Assembly: GCA_013423385.1 (NCBI GenBank)
Contig: BLZA01000019.1
Location: 682,001-746,000 of the forward strand
DNA from: Naganishia liquefaciens
Taxonomy: Eukaryota > Basidiomycota > Tremellomycetes > Filobasidiales > Filobasidiaceae
Reading direction: 5' to 3'
DNA: 64,000 bases
The first letter of the stretch is position 1. Every line of letters starts with the position of its first letter. This document shows, piece by piece, positions 1 to 11,287 of the stretch. The translations under genes were made by a program, and so were the position numbers. The notes beneath the pieces are model-generated. The model saw nothing but the letters and a program-made list of their open reading frames with translations, was not told where the DNA came from and did not search any database.

Positions 1-1342
1 TTACGACGTTCAACCTGCCACGGAAGCCGATTGGAGGACAGATCCCTGGGAGCTTTCGGGAAGAAACGGATATCTTTATGGTCGAGGTGTAGCTGACAAC
101 AAAGGTCCAATCATGGCTGTGGCCTGCGCTGCGGCATCGTTGCAAGAGAGGCGGCTTCTGGACGTCGATCTGGTCATGATCATTGAAGGTGAAGAGGAGA
201 GCGGTAGTGCAGGGTTCTTGCAAGCTTTACGTAGATACAAAGACGACATCGGCCACATCGATACCATATTGCTTTCGAATTCGTCGTGGATTGGCGAAGA
301 TGACCCGTGTGTCGTCTTTGGATTGCGGGGCGTTATCTACGCCAATCTCAGCATTTCAAGTGGCAACAACGATCTACATTCCGGTGTTGATGGAGGATCC
401 GTGGCGGAACCGATGCTGGCAATGATCCGTCTCCTGGGATCGATCGCGACCGAGAACAAGGTGCAGGTTCCGGGTTTCTACGATAATGTCGCTCAGGTGA
501 CCGATGCAGAGCGCGACTATTACACTGCTGTCGCAAGCATCACCGGCATGGATACTGAGAACGTCATGAGGAAATGGAGACAGCCGACCTTTTCCGTATC
601 CAGCATTCAGTCTAATTCGAGTGGTCCTACCAATAATACCATCATTCCAAAATCGGTCACGGCACATGTCTCCTTCCGTCTAGTGCCAAATCAGGTGAGT
701 CGACTGTTCGATGTCGCGCAAGGTCTGCTCATCTGGAGTTTATCAGTCCATCGAGGAAATTTGTTCGGCCATCGAGAACCATTGTCGTGACACATTCGCT
801 TCCATATCTGGCGAAATGTCCTTGGAGGTGAGCCCGCTCCCGAGCATCATGTCTGTGAGCGGAAACCCACTTATCGCAAACCGGAGTAGATCAAAATCAC
901 GCACAAAGCGGACTGGTGGCTAGCTTCTGTGGAAAATCCATACTTCAAGGCGTTGGAGACTGCTGTTGAGAAGATCTGGGGAAGCAAACCGTTACGGATC
1001 CGAGAAGGAGGGGTAGGCTGAATATTCGAAGATCGCAACATGAGCTGACCACGGATCTCTCCTAGTCGATTCCTACGATTCCTTTCCTCGAAGACTTGTT
1101 CGATGCCCCCTGCGTGCACTTGCCGCTGGGCCAGCATTCCACTGCAGCGCACTTAAGCAACGAGCGATTGCGGTTGCTCAATCTTCGGTACGAATTCTTT
1201 CCATGGGAATCATGCCTACATCTGACTTATTCACCCGCTGTCCGCATGCGTGTCGTTCAGGAATGGAAAACGCGTTATCGAAGAGTTTCTCATGTCCCTT
1301 TCGTCCATTGCATCATCGAGTCAGCTCGATGCAACCTCATAG
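1..1342 (+). CDS. DUG2: Dug2-type M20 metallopeptidase, glutathione degradosome subunit (5' end outside window)
   Basis: Visible exons: <1..694, 747..827, 890..1012, 1066..1187, 1261..1342; the first full codon starts at base 2. The protein enters at YDVQPA, then shows GRGVADNKGP and EGEEESGS, the metal-binding core of M20 peptidases. Later come THKADWW, REGGSIPTIPFLEDLF and GQHSTAAH, and the product ends shortly after NGKRVIEEF. In yeast, Dug2 works with Dug3 to open the glutathione gamma-glutamyl bond in the cytosol. The GVADNKGP wording and THKADWW block fit Dug2 better than the Dug1 Cys-Gly dipeptidase. The N-terminal WD40 half expected for Dug2 would lie left of the window. All four introns keep frame. 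The stop is only 70 bases from the stop of the convergent nucleoporin gene. Confidence 0.92.
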
Positions 1343-1410
1343 GTCGCCGCCTTTGCTGTTGATTATCCATGTCATCTGTAGGTTCATGTCATGTAACACT
1401 CTAATGAACA

Positions 1411-4074
1411 TTACCGAGGACTCTCGCATACATCGCATTTCGTGGACGTTTCTTTGCTCTGCAAACCACAGACGGTGCATGTCCATGTCCCCGATGACTT
1501 TGCCTGGCTCTGCGCTCCAGCGCCCCAACCCGTGAATCCAGTATTGACAGCAGCACTCGATGCGGGAATGCTGCTGGGTCGAAGTGTTTCACACACATCG
1601 CATTTCGTCGACGTTGCTTTGCTCTTGCACATGCAGACGCTGCAGGTCCATTCGTTCGAAGCCAATGCCGGAATCGCTGCGCCGGTACCCCAACCGGTGA
1701 ATCCAGTATTCTGCGGAATCGATTCGGGCTTCGAAGCCGGCCTTGGTGTTTCACACACATCACATTTCGTAGATGTCGCTTTGCTCTTGCACATGCATGT
1801 TGAGCAGTCCCACATATCGCTGGCAACCTTTGGAGCGGCATCCCTTCCCCATCCCGTGAACCCTGTTGACGACGCGGTCGACGATGAAGCTGTAGCTACT
1901 TCAGACACTGGAATCTTGAAGGTGAATGTAAAGGTCGGCAACTTGTCTATGCGTGTCGCCAGAGATTGCTGACGAGAGAGCGGTGAGCTGTCTTTTCCGA
2001 GATCAGGAGTGCTAGCTAATGATCGGAATGTTCGGACTGGAAGAGCACTAGCATCCAGCTTCTTGACAATGTCCTTGGGAGTTTCCGTTATATGCGATGA
2101 CGCAGCTTTGATAGGGTGCTTCTGCTGCAGGTTCACGGTGGACTCCTCAATGGGAGATGGCGCAGAGGCCGGTAGCGACAATGCGGTTGTCTTCTCGGGT
2201 TCTGAAGAGCTGGCTATCGTGCGCGAAATGATATCGAATGCAGAAAACTTTGTTGGCGGCGGCTGTCTGGGGGTTGTTGATTCCACCGACAGCGCAAGCT
2301 GTTTCTTGGCGGGACTTTTTGGCCGTGTTAGTATCGGATTGCTTTGCGCTTGGGCTTTCGGCGCTGATGGTTTCTGCTTTGCTAGGCTCGCAGCTGGTGA
2401 AGAATCTACCTGCATTCGACTCTCAGAATCGTCCAAGAGCCTGGTTCGTGCAGCTGGTCTTGGTGATGTCTTGTGTGAACGCTGTGTGCAGTTTCAGTCG
2501 GTGTCCATCGTGAGTTGTGAGATATGCATTACCTTGCTCTTCTGCTCTGCATTGATGCTCGCCTCAATCAATTCAAGATCGGTCATTTTTGAAGTATCGG
2601 GGGCCGGGGGAGCCAAGCTAGCTCGCGGACGTGGTTTCAGACTCATTCTGGGACGGCTGGACGATGACCCCGAGCGCAACGAAAGCTTTGAAGATGATGT
2701 CGAAGAGGATCCGATGTGGAATCGATAGCCTTCATACGGATTGCTAACCGGTTCGACATGTAACTGCGCACAATTTCATTTAGTGTCACTCATTCGGGAG
2801 ATCGAGCAATACCTACTTTCTTGTCTGTCTCCGACTCTTCCTTGCTCAGTAAGCTCTCGAGCGTCCTCGCCGCGGCGGATTTGATCTGACGAGGCTGAGT
2901 TTGGGTATCCCCGGCGGTATGTACTACCAAAGTCCCGTCAACACAAGTGAAGCATATCTGAAATGGATCTGAACATACCTGTTGGGATGGTGACTTTGTT
3001 GGCGGCCGAAAGATCGGGTGAAGCTGTATTGTGATTGCGATCGTGATTGGAAAGGCTAAACATGGATGTAGACTTTGACAAGCCGCTGGCTTGTCGCGGT
3101 GCTGGAAAAGTCGACAAAGGATGTCCATATTTCCCGCTGGCTGCGACTTTGTTTTTCTCAGGATGATCTCCCGAATGCGGCGCGGGAGAATTTGGCGAAG
3201 CCGTTGACTGTGTCTTTCCGAGCGTCGAGGGGTGTGATGGTCTCCACGACGTAATCGGGGATCCTAGGCTGATTTTGTTCGATGCTCGTGGACGGGCTGG
3301 AGATCCTGCTAGTATACTGTAAGAGCTCGACCTAGCGAGTCCTTTCTCGCGAGCAGGTATATCAAAGAGTCCCCGTCCTGTCCGGGAGATCTTAGGTGAT
3401 CTTGATGTGCCACTGCTCATTGATGCACTGAGCATGTATGAACCTTCAGTATCTTCCGTCGCTCTCCGCAACAACTCGCTGATGGCCTGCTGTTCATCGG
3501 GAGTCTGTTGTCCGGCTTGCCCTAATGCTTGCTTGCGGGACATGAACGACGAAAGCAGGAACGTTGAGACTTCGGGCGTGATGGGAGTGAGGGAATCGAT
3601 GGCAGCGAGAATGGGCTCGATGGGCTGGAAGCGCAGGTTAGGTCACCAGTAGATCTACGCGTGCAGTATAAGACTCACATCATCGTCAGACTTCGGGTGT
3701 CGATCCTGTTCTTGCATTAACCCCATGGGATTCCTGAGATCGTATGCCGCGTCTTTGTCCTCGTCTTCTCTTCTGTCCGCCTTCTCTTCTCTGTTGTCGC
3801 TTGCGTCGGAACGTGTGGATGCTTCGTCATCTTTGGCGTGGAAGGGAGAGTACAGCTTTCCGACTAGCGATCGGAACAGACCACCTCCTTGTGCTGGCTA
3901 ATCACAGGTGAAAGGCCGCGAGATTAGCAAGTGACACAGAAAATACGAAACGGACTCTATATGTACCTTTTGTGGGGTGTTGCTTGCACGGGAAGATGTA
4001 GACGAAGGCCGGTCGTAAGGCTTGCTGGTCAATCTCGACGAACGAGCGTCCCGAGTGGGTGTTGATCCGGCCAT
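1411..4074 (-). CDS. Nuclear-basket nucleoporin-like protein (Nup60/Nup1/Nup153 type) with three RanBP2 zinc fingers
   Basis: Exons: complement(1411..2481, 2533..2763, 2817..2923, 2979..3624, 3679..3897, 3967..4074), 793 residues. Near the N-terminus, around residue 43, LFRSLVGKLYSPF could form the amphipathic membrane-binding helix known from Nup60, Nup1 and Nup153. A long Ser/Pro-rich disordered middle follows. The last 130 residues hold three near-copies of a roughly 50-residue unit: GFTGWG, a spacer, then a RanBP2-type finger with C-x2-C-x10-C-x2-C (for example WDCSTCMCKSKATSTKCDVC). RanBP2 fingers in Nup153 bind Ran. A nuclear-pore basket role is inferred from the combination of helix, disorder and fingers; classical FG repeats are scarce. 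Another RanBP2-finger protein is possible. The gene converges with DUG2. Confidence 0.72.
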
Positions 4075-4629
4075 GTTGAAATGTTCCCACAACTGAGACG
4101 ATCCCGAGCCCGTCAGTGAATATATTGTATGAGGCTCACTATCCCTGACGAAAGCGAGTCATGAATAGATCATCTGTGAGCAGCGAGTAGACCGCGATCA
4201 TCGAGTAGGTTACGTTGTACAATTGAGTCCCCAATGACGTGTCATTGCCTTTCCGTGAATCTCAAAAGTTGCTGGGTCGCTGTCGCTGGCTAGCTCTTTG
4301 CTCGCCGCCTGCTGGAGATGTCCTGCAACTGGGAATGAAGCCGCCTCCCAGTAAACTCGACCCTTCACAATGATAGTGAGAGCGCGGAAGACTCTCCACT
4401 CCGTGCTCATTACGACAATCAGCAGAATCCTTTTCGAAGCAGTCGTCATGTATGGGTGGTTACAATTAATTCTATGGTGAGAAGTCATGTATGGGTGGTC
4501 ACAATTAATTCTATGGTGAGAAGCGTTCAAGCCAGGACGAATTATGCTTGATCGTCTACGTTCGGCTGCGCGAAAAGATCCTTGCAAGATCATCTCATTT
4601 CCGTCTCTTTCCATCTCGATGTGATAATC
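4075..4629. other. Intergenic, 555 bp, upstream of the nucleoporin gene
   Basis: This lies between two - strand genes and should hold the nucleoporin promoter. No convincing coding region is seen. The only clear structure is a two-copy 39 bp tandem repeat near the middle. Confidence 0.6.
4445..4522. repeat. 39 bp direct tandem repeat, two copies
   Basis: Copies at 4445-4483 and 4484-4522 differ at one position (ggttac versus ggtcac). The unit begins gtcatgtatgggtgg and ends tatggtgagaa. Confidence 0.95.
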
Positions 4630-6502
4630 TCACTCTAATCGCCCATCATCCATCTCCTCCCTGAAGTCGGGATTGACCCTGCCTTCAGCCTCTTGCTTTT
4701 CCACCTCCGCCTTAGCAGCCTCTTCTGCTTCCTCCTTTATCTTCTTCAGCCTTTCTTTCTCTGTGATGTTAGGATCTGTTTCACGCCATCTGCCCCAGAA
4801 GCCATGCCAGACCGCGGCCCATTTTCGCCAATTCTCTTCGGGTTCCCATGGCGAAACCGAGGAGTAGGATCCCGCCGGTAGTATTCTGGTGAATCAGAAT
4901 GAGTCCTCCGTCAGTTCAGAGAGAACATAGAATACATACAGCACGTCTCCGACTCGAAGCGGATCCTTCTGATGAATCAGATCTCTCGGTTGGAAGCCAT
5001 ATCTCGTAAGCATGTAACGATACACGCAGTCGGTGAATACTCCGGGTCCTGTCCAGTCTTTGTAACGGAGCGCATATACAAGATAAGCTGACGACGCGCC
5101 GATGTGACAATAACTCTTGCACGCACCAAGAGCGCTATCTGGCATGTAGATCTCGCCATTTGCCTTGGCTCGTCTTTCCTCCTCCATAATGTCCTCAGTC
5201 CTTCGCAAGGTTCTACCTATGGCATCCAGAAAAACCGGATGACCCGGTCTTGCCTGGGAATATGTTGTGTAAAACATCATTTGGGCTGGAAAAATTGGGC
5301 CGCTGAGCTCTAGCTTACCATCATTGTCCACTGCACAATCTGCACAGCGCGACTCAGTCCAACATCTCTCCAGTCCCACCAACCGAACTCGATGGCATCA
5401 CTCTCCACGCTCACAACCAAACTTGGAGGTCCTAATTCTGCTCCGTCGTCCACAATCGGTGTCGAGGTGGGGCCAGAGAGCAATAGCGGCCATCGTTTGG
5501 CTTTACGATCAAATGAGGTAATTTCATCATCCGAGAGCTGGCGTGCGTTATTGGAAGCGATGTAAGCTGGATTTGACCTGGATAGCAGCCTGGATAGATG
5601 GGATAGAAGCGGATCTGTTGCATTTTCGTGTGGGAGACCCCATTGATCCGCATGGATGACCGGTGCCGTGTCGCTATCGGTGTATATACCTCCCTCGACG
5701 AGCATCGCCATATATCTGAACGTGGCCGAGAATCTTCAGCTCGGTACAAATCAGGTGTGAAACACGCAGCTCACCTGAAGATATCCGCCTTCAGAACCGG
5801 TCGCGGCAACATATTCCAGACTTTCTCTGCCCGTGTTCCGCCAAACATCGTGTGCACCCACTCGTCTAGGCCATTATCGTCGAAGAAGCGGATCTCCCAA
5901 TCTGAATGCAACTCTTTCCATCTGCCGAATTCGAAGGGTAGATCTTTGCTCTTGTCGGTCGTCAGCACTTGATTGGGCCGTGGTGGAAGAGGAGCAATTG
6001 GTGGTCGAAGGGAGAGCCTTGATTCCAGCGGAGGCATGAAGGATGGGATGGGAATGTGCGGAACTGAGAGGTATTCGTGGTAAGTTCCCATCAATTCGGC
6101 ACGGTAAGACGGCAAGTCCCAGGAGTCGCCAATCTTGAGTCCGAGGTAGTCGTCATCTGCTTGCGGATCAAAGTCGCTTTGCTTGTCCGTGATATGCTGC
6201 TGCATATAGTCTGTGACCACCTTGACGGCCATTACATCCTCGGCCGATTCTTGCTCTGCAGTCGCAAAACCCTTCTCCTTGGCGGACGCCACAAAATTGT
6301 CTACGTGTTCAGGAAGGCAATATGGAATGCTTGAAGATGAGATATAGCTGGGTAGTACGGGCGATGGCGGAGCATATCCCTTCGCGATGGAAGGGCTCGT
6401 AAATATCGGCGAGGCGTAAAGGATGAATGTTACGACAAAGATCAGACCGATGAAAACGAATAGAGACCTGGGCCGACCCAGGAGATGAGAGATGAAAGAC
6501 AT
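4630..6502 (-). CDS. Och1-like alpha-1,6-mannosyltransferase (DXD sugar-transferase family), Golgi type II membrane protein
   Basis: Exons: complement(4630..4885, 4940..5253, 5319..5715, 5775..6502), 564 residues. A single membrane anchor (LFVFIGLIFVVTFILYA, residues about 14-30) follows a short cytosolic tail, as in Golgi type II glycosyltransferases. WEIRFFDDNGLDEW, then KADIFRYMAMLVEGGIY and TDSDT (DXD metal motif, D256/D258) mark the Gly_transf_sug fold. QWTMMARPGHPVFLDAI matches the Och1 block QWT..A..GHP. Och1 adds the first outer-chain mannose to N-glycans. The acceptor at 5253/5254 was chosen because it restores that block; an earlier acceptor shifts frame. The C-terminal tail is Lys/Glu-rich. 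Family is firm; which Och1/Hoc1-type paralogue it is remains open. Confidence 0.85.
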
Positions 6503-7174
6503 CGATTACGTGCGATCCCGGGGAAAATTCAGTGCTTGAAATCGCAAAGGGTTTTGACAGTTTGTGTGCGAGTGTTTGCGAGTCCGGAACGAAAGCGTGT
6601 TCGATTCTCGGAGTCTAGCTCGAAGCTGAATGACACGACATCGGGCTGATGTCGAGGCTAGCCGCTTGTAGATCCTCGCTGATCTTTGCCAGAACGCGTT
6701 GACTAAAGCTCCTTGTACGCTTGTGACTGCGTTCGCATTCCTGTCCAACTCGACCAGGAGAAGAGGTCGGCAGGATAAATAAATAAAACTCGCAGTTGCA
6801 GCTGATCGCCCTGCCCGTCACGTTGTTTCCGCGCGCTGCTAGCGCGTGCGTCTGAAACATGTCGTCCCTTCCCCTGAGCATGGACGGAAGGGCTGTGTCG
6901 TCGGGGATCCTCCGTGTTGCTATGCCTTCTCAATAACGCATGCAGGGCGTGAGATCCCGACCAGGCCCTCAGATTGAGACTTCACAACCTGTTGAAAAGG
7001 CGGAGGAGGCGCATCGGGCGTAGTGGCTGAGAGCGCACAGCGCACGGAGAAGTGCACAGCGACTCTTCCAAAGGCTATGACTTGAACAGGTTGTTCTATG
7101 GCGTCTGCTGCTCAGCATTTTCCCCGTGCTGGATGGACAACTTGGTCTTTCTCTCTTCCTATGTCGCCATACAA
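6503..7174. other. Intergenic, 672 bp, promoter of the mannosyltransferase gene
   Basis: Several short overlapping open frames occur here, but none has an intron structure, motif or codon pattern like the neighbouring genes. I see nothing else. Confidence 0.5.
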
Positions 7175-7648
7175 TCAACACAGAATGTACCCAATTGCTG
7201 CAACTGTAGCGGTTCCCACCGCGTGGAATGCCCACTTTCCTACCTGTCCCTCTTGCCATCCTGCCACAACCATATCCGTCACACCAGCAAGCACTGTACA
7301 CCTGAATACCGTGCCCACTGCCTTCCAGTTGTTCTGCCCGTACCCGAACGTCAGAATCAACATTCCCAAGATGGCGTTCCGGGAGGTATAGACCGTGATC
7401 CATTGCTGTTCCCGCCGACCAGCGAGTGTTTCCGGTGAAGCCGACGGGCGACGAACATTGTAGTCTGCAGGATACACAGATTTTGTCGATTTGGGCGGCG
7501 ATGAAGAGAATGGAAGGCCGAACATATTTGCGAGGGCCTCGGGAGCCACGATCGCTTGAACGAATTGTGCGATGGCCCCGACTCCGAGTAGTTGAGAGAA
7601 CCATCGTGCGACAACGACGGTGGTCGAAGGACTAAGGGGAATTGACAT
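7175..7648 (-). CDS. DUF4267-like small integral membrane protein
   Basis: An intronless frame of 157 residues starts at MSIPLSPSTTVVVARWF. Hydrophobic segments at about residues 9-31, 86-99, 107-124 and 135-155 suggest three or four membrane passes. The order of motifs, an N-terminal Ala/Gly-rich helix, APEALANMFGLP, YTSRNAILGML, and a C-terminal HAVGTATVAAIGY, resembles the fungal DUF4267 family of unknown function. The frame stays open for 41 more codons upstream to another Met at 7771, so a longer N-terminus is possible; the shorter start gives the usual family length. Confidence 0.68.
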   Translation of the reverse strand: MSIPLSPSTTVVVARWFSQLLGVGAIAQFVQAIVAPEALANMFGLPFSSSPPKSTKSVYPADYNVRRPSASPETLAGRREQQWITVYTSRNAILGMLILTFGYGQNNWKAVGTVFRCTVLAGVTDMVVAGWQEGQVGKWAFHAVGTATVAAIGYILC

Positions 7649-9012
7649 GATGTTTCGGTCTGGTTGCGCAGGTCGTACTGAGTAGTGGGACAAGGGGACA
7701 GCAAGCAGAAGCGCCACCTGCCTGAAGCGTCTCTTCGAAAGATAGCTTTGGCGAGTCAGAGCAGCTGGCAAGCTACCTGGAGCACCCCCAAGTTGTCGCG
7801 TGCCATCACGATCGGCCTCAGCTACTGACGTACTGCAGTGCGATGTTGACGTCAGCTGGCTAGCTGGCTAGGGAGAACCGGACCCGCTCAATGATGCCTG
7901 TTTGTAGGTTTACTTTCTCGCTAGTCTGCCATTCATGCGCCTACTTGCCCCCACACCAGCTCACCAGCAAATGAAGCCCATGGGCCTTGTGCATGTTGGC
8001 TCAGTGTGACTCGAGGGAAACGCCAAAGAGCTGGCCCAAGCTGTTGGAAGCCAAAAGCAAATAGCGGACTTATCGATTGAGGGATCCGGATACTCGCGGA
8101 CCGATTCTACCGAACCCGTCTGGTGAAGTGTCTTGCATGGGCTCTTGCACGGATCCATGACCAGTGGGCAGAGGGGGCCCACCTGAAGGTTGAATTGATC
8201 TGTCCTGTTGTGAGCGGGTCCGAGTACAGTGGATTCCTGAGGAAGACCGAATTTGAAGGTGACAAGGAATAGATGACTAACGAATAAAGAGGAATTTGGT
8301 AATCTGCGAGGGGGTCAAGAGCTGGGTCACGGAATCGACATTGAAACGCGCGTCGAAATGCCGACAGCTACGGCAGCTCCCGGCAAGAAAAGCCTGCGAA
8401 GGTGTCTGCAAACCCGTCTGCAAGGTGGTAGCTATCAAGAAGCCCTGTACTAATTAGTTAATTCATGGCAATGGATCCGCTAACTTCGCGGAATCTTCGG
8501 ATTCGATATTCGTGCTATACCTAGGTTATCAGTCACGCTTGTGGTAGCGTCGATCGCTTTCAGCGGCCCCGCAATTCCCCCCCCCCCCTCCCCACCCTTA
8601 GCTTCACCTCATGCTTCTCAAAGTCTTTGAACGTCAGGAGCTCCTTCAGGGTTCACGAGATCCATCCGGAGGCGACTTCACTTCCCTTTGGGGCAATCCA
8701 CCAGAACTTGCAACAAGCTCCTGCGTCCACCTCCTTGCGGTAAGCTTGCATGAATGCCTGTACACTCTCCTCGGACCGGATAATGTTGGGAACAAACAAT
8801 CAGATGGAAGCGGTTTCGCCGTTCCTGCTCACAAAAAACAGCTCCGAGCACTCTTTTCTGCGAAGCGACGGCATTCGAGGCGGCCACGGTGTGCTCTTTG
8901 CGTTCTTCGACGATCCTCTTCGAAGTCGCTTTCTGCTCCGGATACCGGTCCTGACCTCCGTTAGAGAGAAAACGTTGCTTGGCAGGAGTTGAGTAGAAAA
9001 GAATGACATGCG

Positions 9013-9020
9013 TATATAAA
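9013..9020 (+). promoter_or_regulatory. Probable TATA box of the GH79 gene
   Basis: The sequence tatataaa lies 162 bases upstream of the start codon. It is inferred from sequence and position only. Confidence 0.5.
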
Positions 9021-9100
9021 GGCATGTAGTTAGCCAGAGTATCGGTCGGTTCAATAGTATTCCCATCACTGTTCCTCAGGTGAACAACGCTACTCCAAAC

Positions 9101-9177
9101 CACCACTCCAAGACACCACTCCTCCACGACACCACTCCTCCAAGACACCACTCCTCCAAGACACCACTCCTCAAATC
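9101..9177 (+). repeat. 16 bp tandem repeat in the GH79 leader
   Basis: About 4.8 copies of caccactcctccaaga occur (units at 9114, 9130, 9146 and 9162, with a shortened first copy at 9101). The array ends five bases before the start codon, so it should be transcribed as an unstructured C/A-rich leader. Confidence 0.92.
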
Positions 9178-9181
9178 AACC

Positions 9182-11287
9182 ATGCTTCTACCCTTCCTCG
9201 CGGCATCCGCCATCGTGGCGCCTTCTCTCGCCAACGGGGCGTCCAGTATCGGCCTGCCACCATCGCTACCGCAATACAGCAAGCCCTTGAACAAGGACTT
9301 TCTCGGTTTGTCTATCGAGATGGACCGTTGGCAGGCTTGGGCTGGCGACGTCGTTGGACAGCCAAACATGTTCGTCAACCAGGCATTGGGCAACCTTGCC
9401 AGCCTCACTGGTAATGCGGTGCCATTGCGAGTTGGTGGTTAGTGTATTCCCGGGCGGCTCTACGATATCGATCCTAATGTGACCACACACAGCCAATAGC
9501 GAAGACCGCGGCGTTCTTGAACTCGATCAGCCAGTGGCAAATGTGACTTTTCCACCAGCAACTCCGCTCATCCCTTACCCCGAGGCGGAACACATTGGCA
9601 TCGGAAGAGATTTCTATGCGCTCAGTCAGAATCTACCGGATGGAACGGCATTGTAAGCGCATTCCTCGAGAGGCGTGACTAGTGGGGAGCTGATGCGTCT
9701 ACGATTACTCCAAAGTACTTGGGGAGTCAATCTGCGTATAAATAACGCAACCGAAACGGTTGGCCAGGCGGCGCAACTGGTATGTGATCCTTCGAAGCGT
9801 CTGCTACACCGACGCCTACTGAACAAATCCGTGACATCGATTGCCAGTACGATACCTTTTACGGTTCTCGAAAGCAGAATCTCTCCAAAGTCAGTCTTGA
9901 CTTAATAGAGATCGGAAACGAGGTGAGTCGTACCGCAGATGTCCGGCTCCAATTCGGTACTTAAAGGCTGTGATCGGTGTCTGGCCTCATAGATCGATTA
10001 CTACAATAATCCCAGGCTCAACAGATCCTACCCTGGTTACGACATCTTTGCATACGCGAAACAGTGGGCCAGCATTGGCGGAAAGATAGTCGACTTGTTC
10101 GCAGTGGAGAAGAATCCTCCCAAGTTGCAAATTGCAGCCTACGTAGACTATCCTAACTACCTTTGGACGGTGCCGGCAACTTTCGGGACAGGAGTCCTAG
10201 ATACTAAGGCAGGTAAAAACTTGGGCAACTTTGCTTTCCACAACTACCAGGTGAGTTACATCGATGTCACCCGCGAGGGCAGCAGTAACGAATCGTATTC
10301 TGCTGGCAGGGCGCATTTACCAACAATGCGACTGTTGACCCCAAGTCGGGAGCCTTGATGAGCCGCGCCAATACCCGAGCATCCATCGCTCGACATGCAC
10401 AGGGCGCAAATCAGGCAAACCAGGTTGGGCTTGAGTATGTTCTGGTAAGTTCGCTTGGCCCTATTACCTCTCTCGTTCTCATCCCTTCGATTGACATTTC
10501 ACAGGGAGAATCCAACAGTTATGCAAAGTAAGCATGGCGGAAACTTGCTTCCAGCAGGATTATCGATCTATTTGCTTCCAACTATTCTTTTTAGTCATGG
10601 AGTTCCGGGGGTGTCCAATTCAGCAGAAGCCGCCATCTGGATGCTTGACTTTGGATTGAGCGCGGCCGCCAATGGTGTTGCTCGAATGTACTTGCACGAA
10701 GGCATTGGCTTTGAGTGAGTTGTATACCGCCGTCTCGGACCACCTCCTTCTGACATCTGGGTGATAGATACAACTTGATCCAGCCGGTCGCTATTACTGG
10801 CAGAACGACCCGACCTACCATTCAAGCTCCGTACTACGGTGCGGTCATGGTCAATGAGGTCATTGGCACTGGCAAGGACACTCGTGTCGCTGAATTGCCT
10901 ACTAACTCTTCCAACTACGCCGCATTCGGTATCTGGGAAGGCCAGCGACTTGCCCGGGTGGCGGTTATCAACAATCAGCTATATCTACCGGGTCTTAACA
11001 GGACGGAGGAGACCGTAAACATCCAGAATTACGCTGGAGACAAGAAGGCTAGCATCAAGAGATTCACCCCGCCATCCGCGAATGCTACGGAAGGACTGTA
11101 AGCCTTGGGTATCTCATTTCAGAGCCAAAACTAAGACGGAGAATAAATCGTCTTCCTCAGGTCTTGGGCAGGTGTTTCTTACGAAGGCGCAGACGGAAAG
11201 CCTGCAGGACAAGTCAAGGAGCAATGGCTCAATGGCACTAGTTTCACTATGGTGCCGACTGAGGTCGTTTTGATTTGCTTCAAGTAG
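9182..11287 (+). CDS. Secreted glycoside hydrolase family 79 (beta-glucuronidase/heparanase-like)
   Basis: Exons: 9182..9437, 9493..9652, 9716..9779, 9848..9922, 9993..10250, 10310..10444, 10505..10527, 10595..10714, 10768..11097, 11161..11287; 515 residues. A signal peptide (MLLPFLAASAIVAPSLAN) starts it. LIEIGNEIDYY holds the acid/base Glu (E185) and GESNSYANHGVPGVSN holds the nucleophile Glu (E318), as in GH79. The C-terminal part (IQNYAGDKKASIKRF and onward) fits the GH79 beta-sandwich domain. Fungal GH79 enzymes cleave glucuronic acid residues from arabinogalactan or similar glycans outside the cell; the substrate here is unknown. The nucleophile lies in a 23 nt micro-exon. The start was chosen for the signal peptide; an upstream in-frame Met would read through leader repeats. 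Confidence 0.92.

Larger units (their letters stand above)
7649..9181. other. Divergent intergenic region, 1.5 kb
   Basis: This separates the DUF4267 gene (-) from the GH79 gene (+). It contains a 12-base C run at 8577-8588, a small direct repeat of ctggctag around 7855-7870, a TATA box at 9013-9020 and short tandem repeats just before the GH79 start. A long - strand frame at 8678-9151 is the complement of these repeats and is not believed. Confidence 0.6.

Noticed and set aside
5254-5318. Earlier acceptor (ttccag) in the mannosyltransferase intron
   Set aside because: It shifts the frame; the acceptor at 5253 restores the QWT..ARPGHP block.
6541-6640. Possible tRNA B box (gttcgattc at 6598)
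   Set aside because: No matching A box and no acceptor or T-arm pairing around it.
8577-8588. C12 homopolymer run
   Set aside because: Single short homopolymer in a promoter region; no sign of function.
8678-9151. 157-codon - strand frame upstream of GH79
   Set aside because: Its start is only the complement of the 16 bp leader repeats (Trp/Ser/Gly/Val-rich), and no motif follows.
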